A stretch of 64,000 bases of DNA from Mariniblastus sp. (GTDB lineage Bacteria > Planctomycetota > Planctomycetia > Pirellulales > Pirellulaceae). The DNA lies in assembly GCA_022447605.1 (NCBI GenBank), contig JAKVBG010000022.1, forward strand, positions 1 through 64,000, in the 5' to 3' direction. Shown here piece after piece: positions 34,670 through 46,009 of this stretch (the first letter of the stretch is position 1; each line of letters opens with the position of its first letter). The position numbers and the translations under genes are program-made. Below the pieces are notes generated by a model that was given only the letters and a program-made list of their open reading frames with translations, was not told where the DNA came from and searched no databases.

Positions 34670-36598
34670 TCAGTTTCTCTCGCCCTGTGGCCAGACAATC
34701 CAGTCCCCGTCAGGCGTCCTCTCCTCATCGGGTCTCGGATCGGGTCGGAAGTGGGCCCGCCCGGTCGTTTGGCCTGGCAGCGGTAGCCCGCTTTTCCATT
34801 TCAGGTCCTGGCCCCCATCGTCGTCCCGGTCATTGCCAACACTGTAAATCAGGGGCCGGCCGTCGACGATCTTAAAACGGAGTGGTTCTCCGTTTAGCTG
34901 ATCGATGGGAACCGCTGACAGGATCGGTTTAGGAATCTCGTTCCAGGACTTGGGCCAGTTGCCGTTTTGCTGGTGATACCGCTGCAGGGCGAGCGCACCG
35001 CGGACCCCCTCCTGCCGTCCCACTGAGCGGTCCATGGCAACGCGAACATGTTGCACTGCCGGTAGCATCAGGGAGAGCAGGGCGTATTTGTATTTGTAAG
35101 CATCTTGTTCCAATTCGGCATCCAGATCGAAATGATTCGCCTCCCAAAACGGTCGATCGGCATCCTCAATCAATTGGTCCAACAGCCGATTGGCCCGCTC
35201 GGTGACCTCTTTTCGCGAAGCGGCCACGAACAGGCTGGCCGGCCCCAGTAAGGATTCGCTCCAGCGCTGCACGTTATTTTCCTCGCCCGACGAAAAGCCA
35301 GCTCCAGAAAAACCGATCAGGAACTTGAGACCTTGCGATGTGAACCGGCCATCGCCATCGCCGTCATCGGTATAAGTCCGTTGGATGACATCTTCGAGTA
35401 CGAGGTGCTCCCCCTCAAAATGGAGCCAACCCCGTATGTCGGCACTTTGCACGGCCGTTTGCAGGCGGGCCAGCTGCTCATCGTTAAAAAAGTCGGGATC
35501 CTGCTGCAGGACTTCTTCGATCTGATCAAACGTTATCCCGGCGATCGCGTAACCGACCAGGCTGCAGATCAGTACCGGGCCCTCGGCTGAGTGACGAGCG
35601 AGCCCCAGCATCGTCTCCAGGTTCTGCAAGGCTCGTTCCGAGTCGTTCTCATCCACTGCCAGTCGCGTGTCGACGACGAAGATACGAGCCGCTTTCCTCA
35701 GCACTTGTACTTGGGGCAGGAGGACCATGATCGTCGATTCGGCAATCAACTGGTTGGTTTCGTTATCCATCCCACTGATATTGGCTGAAAGGGTATCAAA
35801 ATCTTCCCGACTGCGCGCGGGATAGATCGCTGCAAAATCTTCGTCGGAGTACTTTTTCGGGTCGTTCTGCAGTTCCACGCCAAAGTACGGTTTGCGGGCT
35901 CCTTCGCGAAATGCCTGGAGTAGATCGGCATGCTGGGCAAACGCCTGGCGCGCTGCTTGCCAGCCCTCGTCACCGTGACGGATCAACCGCTGGCTGGTCG
36001 GTGCTGTTTCGTCTTCGGGGTCTGGCTCGTGGAACCACATCTCAGGAATGTCGAACTGGCCCCCTTCACTGAACTTGTACTTGGTCCACATCGGGCGGTA
36101 GATGGGCCACGCTTTTTCTGATTCGGCAACGGCGGCAATCGGTTGGTTCATCTGGGCGACATAATCGACCGAAGGGGTCGGTTTGCCCAGATGAAACCAG
36201 ATGCTGACGATCACGTAAGCGGCAATCAAACCGGCGATACCGTACCCGGAGAATTGAAGTGATTTCTTCCACATCGGTCGGTTCCTTCGTTTGGCGGACT
36301 GGATCAAGGGGGCGGCGACGGCGGGGTCGCCAAAGTCTTCGACCAACTGGGGGGAAGATTGACCGCGATCGAGTCCATCAGAAAAATGGGCCAGCAGTTC
36401 CTCGGCGACTGCCGCCTTTTCCCCTCGCGAGAGACGACAGGCGGCCAGGACGGACTGCACGATGGAAGTGATTTCGTGGGGGAGCCGGGACTCGGCCAAC
36501 TGCCGTTTCCAGCTCAGCTTGCCCCAGACGGGTTGTTGCAGAGCGTTCAACGTCGGTCTGACGACGTACTCGATTTTGGATTTGCGAGTTTGGCTCAT
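34670..36598 (-). CDS. PadR-associated membrane protein with N-terminal HAAS-like region
   Basis: Start ATG 36598 lies 13 bp after the PadR stop and gives 642 residues; the frame is open to 36904 but would overlap PadR. Residues 50-105 (SRGEKAAVAEELLAHFSDGL, VEDFGDPAVAAPLIQSAKRR) resemble the HAAS domain that travels with PadR regulators. One membrane helix follows (about 116-136), then a roughly 500-residue extracytoplasmic helical domain of unknown type with an acidic Asp-rich loop (TDDGDGDG) and a C-terminal VGNDRDDDGGQDLKW segment seen in many exported planctomycete proteins. It is probably controlled by the adjacent PadR protein. Confidence 0.8.
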   Translation of the reverse strand: MSQTRKSKIEYVVRPTLNALQQPVWGKLSWKRQLAESRLPHEITSIVQSVLAACRLSRGEKAAVAEELLAHFSDGLDRGQSSPQLVEDFGDPAVAAPLIQSAKRRNRPMWKKSLQFSGYGIAGLIAAYVIVSIWFHLGKPTPSVDYVAQMNQPIAAVAESEKAWPIYRPMWTKYKFSEGGQFDIPEMWFHEPDPEDETAPTSQRLIRHGDEGWQAARQAFAQHADLLQAFREGARKPYFGVELQNDPKKYSDEDFAAIYPARSREDFDTLSANISGMDNETNQLIAESTIMVLLPQVQVLRKAARIFVVDTRLAVDENDSERALQNLETMLGLARHSAEGPVLICSLVGYAIAGITFDQIEEVLQQDPDFFNDEQLARLQTAVQSADIRGWLHFEGEHLVLEDVIQRTYTDDGDGDGRFTSQGLKFLIGFSGAGFSSGEENNVQRWSESLLGPASLFVAASRKEVTERANRLLDQLIEDADRPFWEANHFDLDAELEQDAYKYKYALLSLMLPAVQHVRVAMDRSVGRQEGVRGALALQRYHQQNGNWPKSWNEIPKPILSAVPIDQLNGEPLRFKIVDGRPLIYSVGNDRDDDGGQDLKWKSGLPLPGQTTGRAHFRPDPRPDEERTPDGDWIVWPQGERN

Positions 36599-36611
36599 AG
36601 TCGCCCTGAAA

Positions 36612-36968
36612 TCAGGAGAGAGAGGGTAACGGGGCCCATTGCCGGGTAACGCCGAGTGAGGAGAGCCCCTCGACCAGTGAGGACCACTGTTTTCGGTCCG
36701 TTTCCAGCTTCCGGCTTCCCTTGACTGTAAGGCGGTAGTAACGCCGGTTTCGGCCATTGTCGGCCCGCTGTTCGCGAGAGCGAACCAGGCCTTTTGCCTC
36801 CAGGTTGTAAAGCATCGGGTAAAGGGTCGATTGCCCCAGCTCAAAGACACCCGACGATTCGCTCGCCAACCGCTCGACGATCTCGTAGCCGTACATTTCA
36901 CCACTGCTGAGCAACTGCATCACAGCGATCGGGCCGGCCCCCCGCATCAGTTCTCGTTCTATTTTCAT
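36612..36968 (-). CDS. PadR family transcriptional regulator
   Basis: A 118-residue protein with the PadR winged helix: AVMQLLSSGEMYGYEIVERLA, GVFELGQSTLYPMLYNLEAKGLV, RRYYRLTVKGSRKL. PadR proteins bind as dimers to short palindromes and respond to small molecules or lipids or to drug stress. It is the first gene of a two-gene unit with the HAAS-type membrane protein. A palindrome 25 bp upstream of its start may be its own operator. Confidence 0.94.
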   Translation of the reverse strand: MKIERELMRGAGPIAVMQLLSSGEMYGYEIVERLASESSGVFELGQSTLYPMLYNLEAKGLVRSREQRADNGRNRRYYRLTVKGSRKLETDRKQWSSLVEGLSSLGVTRQWAPLPSLS

Positions 36969-36992
36969 GGTAGGATTCCCCGGGAATAATTG

Positions 36993-37007
36993 CTATGTAT
37001 GGCATAG
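36993..37007. promoter_or_regulatory. Candidate PadR operator palindrome
   Basis: CTATG (36993-36997) and CATAG (37003-37007) form an inverted repeat with a 5-bp centre, in an A+T-rich segment right upstream of the padR-like gene. PadR sites are usually A+T-rich palindromes overlapping the promoter. The assignment is by position only. Confidence 0.4.
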
Positions 37008-37171
37008 TATGCAGGCCAAAGTGTGGAGGCAAGCCTGGAAATTTTCTTTTTTTAGCGTCCCATCCTCTGCCGGGCTGCCACTCAGCAGGGGCTCGCTTTA
37101 CGAAAACGGCGGGCGGGCTAGATTGGTAGACGTCGATAACGAATTTTCCCTCGAGTTGATGGACAGTGACC

Positions 37172-39571
37172 ATGACCAATCTTTTCCGCACTCTCTTGAG
37201 CGGTTTGCTGTTTCTACTGTGGGTCTTCGGTGCTGACCCGGTCGATGGCCTGGCCCGAGAGATGCAGGAGGCGGACGTCATCGTCTACGGTTCTACCCCG
37301 GGTGGCGTTTGTGCGGCGATCGCGGCAGCGCGGGAGGGGGCCTCGGTCATCCTGTTGGAGCCGACCGATCACGTGGGTGGCATGAGCACCGGCGGGCTGA
37401 GCCACTGCGACTCGAACCAGATGGTGCGCAGTACGCTGATGGGCCTGTTTGACGAATGGCACCGGAGGGTGGTCAAGGATTACACCGATCGGGGGCAGCC
37501 GGCCCCGTACGACCCGACCCGCAAGGACCAATCGAAATGGACATTTGAACCGCACGTGGCGATGCGGGTGACGCGGCAGATGCTCGATGAGGCCGATGTG
37601 AAAGTATTGACCCGTCATTATCTTCAATCGGTTAACCAGGAAGGTCTCCGTATCACGTCACTGGTGACCAGGCAGGGTACGTTTGTGGCCAAGGTCTTTG
37701 TCGACGGGACGTACGAGGGGGACCTGATGGCGGCCGCCGGGGTCGACTGGACGATCGGTCGCGAAGGGCGGGCCGCCTACGGCGAGTCGCTGGCCGGCAA
37801 GCAGTACCCGAAGCCGAAGATGGAGATCGATGGTTTCGATGCAGAGGGAAAACTCCTGCCGCTGCTGACCACCGACGACGCTGGGCCCGAAGCGACGGGT
37901 GACCCGAACATCATGACCTACAGTTTTCGGCTTTGCCTTACCACAGATCCGCAGAACCGGGTTCCCCTGCCTGAGCCGGACCGATACGACCCGGCCCGGT
38001 TTGAGATCGTGCGCCGCGCCTTGGCCGCTGGCCAGAAAGGGGTTGGCTTTGACCGTTATTCGCTGCCGGGTGACAAACTGGATGGCAACAACTCGATCGG
38101 CCGGCAGTTTTCGATCGGCCTGGTGGGCGGCGGCAACGATTGGCACACAGCTGATGAGGCGGGACGGCAGAAGATCTGGGAAGACCACAAGCAGTACACG
38201 CTCGAGTTCATCCACTTCCTGAGGAACGACCCGGCCGTCCCGGCGGCGATCCGCAAACCGTACACCGAGTTGGGCCTCTGTCAGGACGAGTTTGCTCGCT
38301 ACGACCACTTTTCGCCGGCGCTCTATGTGCGGGAGTCGCGACGGATGCAGGGCCTGTACGTCATCAGCCAGAAGGACATCCTGGAAGAACCCGAGAAACA
38401 GGACCCGATCGCCGTTTCCTCCTTCCCGATCGATTCACACGATGTCCAGCGTATCGCGCTCAAAGGGGGAGGCGTGATCAACGAGGGGACGATCTTCCCG
38501 GTTCGGCGCAAGGAGCCGAAACAGGGGTATGCCTATCACGTTCCGTACCGGGCCATCCTGCCCCGAGCGGAACAGTCCACGAACTTGCTGGTCCCGGTCG
38601 CCCTCTCCTGTACCCACGTCGGCATTTCGTCGCTGAGGATCGAGGCAGCCTGGATGGTGATCGGCCAGGGTGCCGGGGTGGCGGCCGCCTTGGCCGCCCG
38701 GCAGGACGTGCCGGTCCAGCAGCTCGACTACGCGAAGTTGCGCGGGCGACTACTGGCGCAGGGCCAGGTGCTCGATTTGCCCACGCGACCCGGTACGAGT
38801 CAGTCACCGTCGCTGCCGATCGCAGCAGAGACGTTCCAGGTCGCGGGCCGCCGGGCCTTCGTGATGGAACCACCCGCCTCGTTGCGGCGACCGGGTCCCC
38901 TGCCCTGGGTCTGGTACGCCCCAACGCTGCCCGGGCTGCCGAGTCAGGCGGAGAATTGGATGTTTGAACGGTTTCAGCGGGCCGGTATCGCGATCGCCGG
39001 GATCGACGTCGGTGAATCGTACGGCAGCCCGGACGGTACGGCGCTCTACCAGAAACTGTACGACGAGCTGACGGGGGAGCGGAATTACGCCCGCCAGCCG
39101 GTCTTGCTGGCCCGCAGCCGGGGCGGGTTGATGCTCTACAACTGGGCGGTTGAACATCCCGACTCGGTCGGCGGCGTGGCCGGCATCTACCCGGTCTGCA
39201 ACCTGGCCAGCTACCCGGGACTGGCCCGCGCGGCACCCGCCTACCAGATGACGGTGGACGAGTTGCGCGGCGGCCTGGCCCAACAGAACCCGGTCGATCG
39301 ACTGGCCCCCTTGGCCCAGGCCCGGGTCCCCCTGTTTCATATCCATGGTGATCGGGACAAGGTGGTACCGCTGGAGCAGAACTCGGCCTTGCTGGCCGAA
39401 CGTTACCGGGCATTGGGCGGGCCGATCGCATTGGAGGTGGTCGCCGGGCAGGGGCACAATATGTGGCGCGGCTGGTTCGAATCGAAGGCCCTGGTCGATT
39501 TCGTGATTGCGCAGGCGGGTCTGGTCGACAGGAATGGAGAGAGTGGCGATTCAGCCGACCAGGACGACTGA
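37172..39571 (+). CDS. Fusion of FAD-dependent oxidoreductase and alpha/beta hydrolase, secreted
   Basis: Starts at ATG 37172 (or GTG 37166) with a hydrophobic leader (FRTLLSGLLFLLWVFG). Residues about 33-545 are an FAD_oxidored-type domain: VIVYGSTPGGVCAAIAAARE, VGGMSTGGLSHCD, FVDGTYEGDLMAAAGV, ISSLRIEAAWMVIGQGAGVA as the C-terminal FAD-binding block. Residues about 570-790 are an alpha/beta hydrolase: WVWYAPTLPG, the nucleophile elbow LLARSRGGLML with Ser between two Arg, acid region HGDRDKVVP, and the catalytic His in GQGHNMW. Both domains occur separately in many planctomycete exported proteins; joined in one chain they suggest sequential action on one glycan- or ester-type substrate. Confidence 0.85.
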   Translation: MTNLFRTLLSGLLFLLWVFGADPVDGLAREMQEADVIVYGSTPGGVCAAIAAAREGASVILLEPTDHVGGMSTGGLSHCDSNQMVRSTLMGLFDEWHRRVVKDYTDRGQPAPYDPTRKDQSKWTFEPHVAMRVTRQMLDEADVKVLTRHYLQSVNQEGLRITSLVTRQGTFVAKVFVDGTYEGDLMAAAGVDWTIGREGRAAYGESLAGKQYPKPKMEIDGFDAEGKLLPLLTTDDAGPEATGDPNIMTYSFRLCLTTDPQNRVPLPEPDRYDPARFEIVRRALAAGQKGVGFDRYSLPGDKLDGNNSIGRQFSIGLVGGGNDWHTADEAGRQKIWEDHKQYTLEFIHFLRNDPAVPAAIRKPYTELGLCQDEFARYDHFSPALYVRESRRMQGLYVISQKDILEEPEKQDPIAVSSFPIDSHDVQRIALKGGGVINEGTIFPVRRKEPKQGYAYHVPYRAILPRAEQSTNLLVPVALSCTHVGISSLRIEAAWMVIGQGAGVAAALAARQDVPVQQLDYAKLRGRLLAQGQVLDLPTRPGTSQSPSLPIAAETFQVAGRRAFVMEPPASLRRPGPLPWVWYAPTLPGLPSQAENWMFERFQRAGIAIAGIDVGESYGSPDGTALYQKLYDELTGERNYARQPVLLARSRGGLMLYNWAVEHPDSVGGVAGIYPVCNLASYPGLARAAPAYQMTVDELRGGLAQQNPVDRLAPLAQARVPLFHIHGDRDKVVPLEQNSALLAERYRALGGPIALEVVAGQGHNMWRGWFESKALVDFVIAQAGLVDRNGESGDSADQDD

Positions 39572-39706
39572 CCGTTTCCAGCTCGAAATCTACTCGCAAT
39601 GATCCTCGGCATCCGTCATACTTGCAGGTCCCGTTTTCCTTTGTCGGCTGGTCCTGTCAGGCCGGCTGTGACCGGATGGCAAATCTCGCGTTGAGACAGA
39701 CACACC

Positions 39707-41083
39707 ATGTATTTCCAGATCCATTGCAACCATTGTGGCAAGACACTGAAAGTTCGCGAGGAGCTGAGTGGTCGCAAATGTGGCTGTCCCCATTGTCACA
39801 AGACGGTCCAGATCCCGACACTTTCCACCCTCGGAAAAGAGAGTGCCCAGCCGGCATCTCAAGCTCCCGGTATCCAGATCGACACCCGGTCGGCAGCCAA
39901 GTCGGCAGCCAAGTCGGCAGTCAGGTCGGTGGAGAGCCCGAAGAAGATCCGGGTGGATGCCTCGTATGTTGACAGCACCAATGTCAGCATGGTCTGGAGC
40001 GGTCTGATCGGGCTTTCCGCGACCGTCCTGTTCTATGTGGTGATCCTGCTCATTCGGCACCTGCCCTGGACGGAGATCTTCTGGGACCGGGGTTGGGTAC
40101 CGTACGCGATCGTGTTGATGACGTTCTGGTCGTTGGCCATCTTGTTGCTGAAAGCGCAGAAACTGGCCAAACAGAAACAGGCGATGCTGCTGGATGTTCT
40201 GCCGACCGAGTTGTCCGATGAAATCACGTTTGACTCGATCGACAAATTCCTGGCCCACATATCGAGACTGCCGTCGGTTGGCGATAGTTTCCTGGTGAAC
40301 CGCGTGGTGCGGGGGATCGAGCATTTCCGGGTTCGCAAGAGTACAGCCGAGACGGTGACGATGATGGAATTGCAATCGGCCATCGATGCGAATAATGTGG
40401 CCGGCAGCTACACGTTGTTGAAGGTCTTTATCTGGGCCCTGCCGATTCTCGGTTTTATCGGCACCGTGATCGGGATCAGTGCAGCGGTCGCCGGGCTGTC
40501 GGGAAGCCTGGAAAATGCCTCCGATATATCGGCCATCAAGGGTGCCTTGAACGAGGTCTTCGCTGGCCTGGGGACGGCGTTTGACACGACCCTGCTGGCT
40601 CTTGTTTTAAGTTTATTGATCAAGGTCCCCGCTTCGGCGATGCAGAAGAGCGAAGAAGATTTGATCACCTGGGTCGATGAGTATTGCAATGAGAACCTGT
40701 TGAAACGCCTGGACGATCACCGCCAGGGTGGTGCCCAACGGGGTGTGGTTGGCAGCAGTGGGGTGGACGTGGAAGTGATCCGCGATGTGTTTGCCTCGGC
40801 CATGAGCGTTTACCACGAAGACTGGAATCGCCAGGTGGTGGAAATGAACGAGGCGACCCAGCAGCTGCAACAGGCGTTTGCTGCCATCGGCCAGCAGACC
40901 GAGCAGATGCAGTTGAACGTGATGGATTCGGTCAAGGTCTCCGACCAGTCGTTGGAACAGCATTTTACCGGCCTCCAGCAGGGGCTGGAGAAGCTGAACA
41001 GTGTGTTGACCGATCTGGGGAAGCACCAGATCGTTGTCCAACAGGTCGATCCGCCCAAAAAGGGCTGGTTTCGTCGGGGTTAA
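39707..41083 (+). CDS. MotA/TolQ/ExbB-like channel protein with N-terminal zinc ribbon
   Basis: A 458-residue protein. The N-terminus has a zinc-ribbon pattern (CNHCGK and CGCPHCHK, Cys7, 10, 28 region), then a linker with Ser-Ala-Ala-Lys repeats. Four hydrophobic segments lie at about residues 103-122, 132-150, 243-268 and 287-310. The MotA/TolQ/ExbB core is PILGFIGTVIGISAAVAG, followed by FAGLGTAFDTTLLALVLSLL, which carries the Thr/Ser-rich ion-path helices. A helical C-terminal tail (about 340-450) probably projects into the cytoplasm. The next two genes encode ExbD/MotB-like partners, so the three likely form an ion-driven motor complex. Confidence 0.87.
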   Translation: MYFQIHCNHCGKTLKVREELSGRKCGCPHCHKTVQIPTLSTLGKESAQPASQAPGIQIDTRSAAKSAAKSAVRSVESPKKIRVDASYVDSTNVSMVWSGLIGLSATVLFYVVILLIRHLPWTEIFWDRGWVPYAIVLMTFWSLAILLLKAQKLAKQKQAMLLDVLPTELSDEITFDSIDKFLAHISRLPSVGDSFLVNRVVRGIEHFRVRKSTAETVTMMELQSAIDANNVAGSYTLLKVFIWALPILGFIGTVIGISAAVAGLSGSLENASDISAIKGALNEVFAGLGTAFDTTLLALVLSLLIKVPASAMQKSEEDLITWVDEYCNENLLKRLDDHRQGGAQRGVVGSSGVDVEVIRDVFASAMSVYHEDWNRQVVEMNEATQQLQQAFAAIGQQTEQMQLNVMDSVKVSDQSLEQHFTGLQQGLEKLNSVLTDLGKHQIVVQQVDPPKKGWFRRG

Positions 41084-41098
41084 ACAGGGGTCCAGGTC

Positions 41099-41899
41099 AT
41101 GGTGCGCAGAAGGGATCGTGATGACACCGATGTTTCCCTGTTCCCGTTTCTCAGTATCCTGGCCTGCATCATCGGGGTCCTGACGTTGTTGATTTCGACG
41201 TTGGCCCTCTCGCAGATGGACAGCGATGTGGTGGTTCGGGCGGAGGAGTACGAATCGTTGTCAGCGGCGCTGGCCGAGCAACAGGCGTCACTGAAAGAGT
41301 TGCAGCAATCGCTGACCGATCAACAGCTGAAAATGGCCTCCCAAGCCTCGACCCAGCAGCAGGAGCTGCTGGCCAAGCAGCAACAGCTGAAGCAGCTACA
41401 GAACCAGTTTCTGATTGCTCAAAAGAGGCAGAATGAACTGATTCAAAAGGAAGAACCCGAAGACGCTCCCCAGCAACAGCCGCTGAGCGAGCTGGAACAG
41501 GAGTTGGCCGGGTTAAAAGAACAGGTTGCCCAGCTGATGCTGGAACTGGAGCAAAAGAAACGTCCGGAGGAAGCCGAGGTAACGGTGGTGCCGGGCGGGA
41601 GCGGTCGGGGGATCAAACCGTATTTTGTCGAGTGCACCAAGAACGGGATTGCCCTGCAACAAGGTGCGGGTTGGGTTCAAATCCGGCCGGCCAATATCGA
41701 AAAGAGCGAGCCCCTGTTGAAACTGCTCGATACGGTGAAAGGCGACCCGAAAGCGAAGCTGATTTTCCTGATTCGCCAGGATGGGGTATCGGCCTGGTGG
41801 CGGGCCAAACGGTTTGCTGATTCGCTCGATGTGGCCAACGGAAAACTGCCGGTGATTGGGCAGGGCAAGTTGAACCTGGAACGGGTAGAGGATAAGTAA
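41099..41899 (+). CDS. ExbD/MotB-like single-helix membrane protein with coiled coil
   Basis: A 266-residue protein with a short charged N-terminus (DRDDTDVSLFPFLSILACIIG) and one membrane helix (about residues 14-36) in the ExbD/TolR style, where an acidic residue near the helix start can carry ions. A long Gln/Glu/Leu coiled coil (about 45-145) and a small globular domain (about 155-262, KPYFVECTKNGIAL to GQGKLNLERV) follow. It lies 15 bp after the MotA-like gene, and its stop overlaps the next start by one base, so all three are coupled. Confidence 0.8.
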   Translation: MVRRRDRDDTDVSLFPFLSILACIIGVLTLLISTLALSQMDSDVVVRAEEYESLSAALAEQQASLKELQQSLTDQQLKMASQASTQQQELLAKQQQLKQLQNQFLIAQKRQNELIQKEEPEDAPQQQPLSELEQELAGLKEQVAQLMLELEQKKRPEEAEVTVVPGGSGRGIKPYFVECTKNGIALQQGAGWVQIRPANIEKSEPLLKLLDTVKGDPKAKLIFLIRQDGVSAWWRAKRFADSLDVANGKLPVIGQGKLNLERVEDK

Positions 41900-43023
41900 T
41901 GGCCAGGTTCAGGAAAACGGATGACGACCAAGGGGCGATGGATTCGCTGCTCGACACGATGACCAATGTCATTGGGATCTTGGTGATCGTTCTGGTGGTG
42001 ACCCAGCTGGGCGTGGGCGATGCGGTACAGCGGATTGGCGAGAAGCTGGTGATTGAGCCGGCTGAGCTGGAGCAAAAAAATAAGGAACTGGCCGATCTGA
42101 AGGCGGAGCAGGATTTGTTGAAACAGGAACTGCAGGGACTCCAGGCAGCCGACACCGAGGACGTGGCACCGCAGAACCGGGAAATGTTGCGCGACATGCA
42201 GCTGCGACGCCTGCAGGCCTCGCTCGATCAGAAAACGCTGGACCTGAAGAACTTGCAGAAGAAAAACCAGAACGAGATGGCTCGGCAGAAAAAGGAGCAG
42301 GAAGAAGAAGCCAGGAAACGGGAGCAACTGGAAAAGGAGATTCAGAACTCGTTGACCGAGGTTGCCTCCCTGCGGGCCCGCTTGGCCGAAACACCTGAGC
42401 CGGTCGTCCCGCCAGCCCGAGAACTGCGGTTACCCAACCCGCGCCCCGCGCCCGAGGGTGCGGCGCCCGTCACGTTGATCTGCACCGGCTCACGGGTTTA
42501 CCCGCTGGCCTTTGGTCCATTTCAGAAAGAGGCCCAGGCTCGTGCCGAATCGTTGCTGCGGACGCAAAGTCAGGCATTGTACAAGGAAGTGGGGCAAGGG
42601 ATTGACCCAGAGGAGTTCGTCAAAGCGTTTTCCCGATCGCCGATGCGCAACGAGTACTACGAAGTCGAGATGCGGGCCGGGGCTGATGGTCATCCGAAGC
42701 TGGTGCTAAGTCCGCAGGAGACGGGCGGCCTGCGGGAAAAACTGCTGCTGAACAAGAGTTCGCAGTTTCAGAAAGACCTGCGGAGACTCGATCCAAAAAA
42801 ATACTACATCCGTTTCCTGGTGACCAGTGACAGTTACGAGACGTACCTGATTGCCCGTTCGATCGCCCAGTCGTACGGATTTGCAGCCGGTTGGCAGCCA
42901 CAGGGACCGGGTTGGAAGTTCACGGGGAATATGGGGGGTGAGATTCGCCTGGGACCGCCCCGACCGGTACCCCCGCCCAATCCGAACGCGCCGCCTCCCA
43001 AAAAGAGGAACGATATCGACTGA
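41899..43023 (+). CDS. Second ExbD/MotB-like membrane protein with coiled coil
   Basis: A 374-residue protein opening with MARFRKTDDDQGAMDSLLDT and one membrane helix (about residues 19-40, MTNVIGILVIVLVVTQLGVG). The Asp just before the helix matches the ion-carrying position of TolR/ExbD proteins. A heptad coiled coil covers about 50-165; a soluble domain (about 185-355) follows and ends in a Pro/Arg-rich tail. The start shares one base with the upstream stop (TAATG). Together with the two genes before, this is a three-part MotA/ExbD-like complex; no effector, outer-membrane receptor or nuclease gene is adjacent. Confidence 0.8.
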   Translation: MARFRKTDDDQGAMDSLLDTMTNVIGILVIVLVVTQLGVGDAVQRIGEKLVIEPAELEQKNKELADLKAEQDLLKQELQGLQAADTEDVAPQNREMLRDMQLRRLQASLDQKTLDLKNLQKKNQNEMARQKKEQEEEARKREQLEKEIQNSLTEVASLRARLAETPEPVVPPARELRLPNPRPAPEGAAPVTLICTGSRVYPLAFGPFQKEAQARAESLLRTQSQALYKEVGQGIDPEEFVKAFSRSPMRNEYYEVEMRAGADGHPKLVLSPQETGGLREKLLLNKSSQFQKDLRRLDPKKYYIRFLVTSDSYETYLIARSIAQSYGFAAGWQPQGPGWKFTGNMGGEIRLGPPRPVPPPNPNAPPPKKRNDID

Positions 43024-43151
43024 GGATGGCTGGAGTGACTGCTGGCTCACTTACTCGGTCAGCCCTCTTCCATTGCCTGCCGATCCGATACCAGGAACCA
43101 CCAGGGCTGGATCGAGTGTCTAGATGGACCTGGCGAGGAGTTGCGGAAGTA

Positions 43152-45450
<2,299 letters not shown>

Positions 45451-45573
45451 ATTGCATTAGTATCGCTTTTCATAAATTCTCGGTCAACACCCACCCTCCT
45501 TGCACCCATGCGCAGCGCGATTCCAGAGGCAAACAACAAGATTTCAGTGAAGCGTGTTCGTTTTGCGTATAGC

Positions 45574-45603
45574 AAAAAAGCCCGCCGACTGGTGTCGGCG
45601 GGC
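45574..45603 (-). terminator. Rho-independent terminator of ssrA
   Basis: GCCCGCCGAC (45580-45589) and GTCGGCGGGC (45594-45603) form a perfect 10-bp stem with a TGGT loop. On the minus strand TTTTTT (45574-45579) follows at once. It ends the tmRNA transcript about 45 nt past its mature 3' end. The plus side also has TTTCTT, so it may act in both directions. Confidence 0.9.
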
Positions 45604-45648
45604 TTTCTTAAAAGATGGTCAGTTTGTGACAGTGAATGCAAACTGAAG

Positions 45649-46009
45649 TGGAGGCGGCGGGGATCGAACCCGCGTCCCGCGACATTTCCACGATGGCCTC
45701 TACGTGTGTAGTCGATTATTTAAGTTTCACCGGGTCCCCCGTCAATCGACAGACTGAATACCCGGCTAGACGAGAACCGTTTTTAACTGTGAAAGGACTC
45801 GACATGAATCACAGCGATCTGGAATTGACGACCAGCATTCCGGGCTCTCCAGCAAAACCCGTCAGCCGGGGCTACCGTTTTTCTTAAGCAGCCAGAGCCA
45901 AGTTATCGTTGGCAAGTAAAGTTTGTGATCAGATTTTTACGTGGCCTTCTGATCAACCACGACACGCCACCAGCGCTTCTAGCTATCCGGTCGAATCCAA
46001 TTCGCCCCC
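45649..46009 (-). ncRNA. ssrA: tmRNA (SsrA)
   Basis: The 5' end, GGGGGCGAATTGGATTCGAC (from 46009), and the 3' end, with TTCGATCCCCG and CGCCTCCA, pair as a tRNA-like acceptor stem of seven base pairs with an A discriminator at 45649. CCA is not encoded; the following bases are CTT. The tag reading frame is GCC at 45911-45913 to TAA at 45884-45886, giving ANDNLALAA, with the usual hydrophobic LAA end recognised by ClpXP. It rescues ribosomes stalled on broken mRNAs. The 3' end carries a strong terminator. The two-ended fit makes the call secure; internal pseudoknots were not traced. Confidence 0.95.

Noticed and set aside
39891..39930. Short repeats of TCGGCAGCCAAG as a regulatory array
   Set aside because: They lie inside the coding sequence of the MotA-like gene and encode a Ser-Ala-Ala-Lys linker.
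39707..43023. Zorya anti-phage system (ZorA/ZorB)
   Set aside because: MotA- and MotB-like genes are present, but there is no helicase ZorD, ZorC or nuclease ZorE; the next gene is thiC on the other strand. The ExbD-like pair and zinc ribbon also differ from ZorAB.
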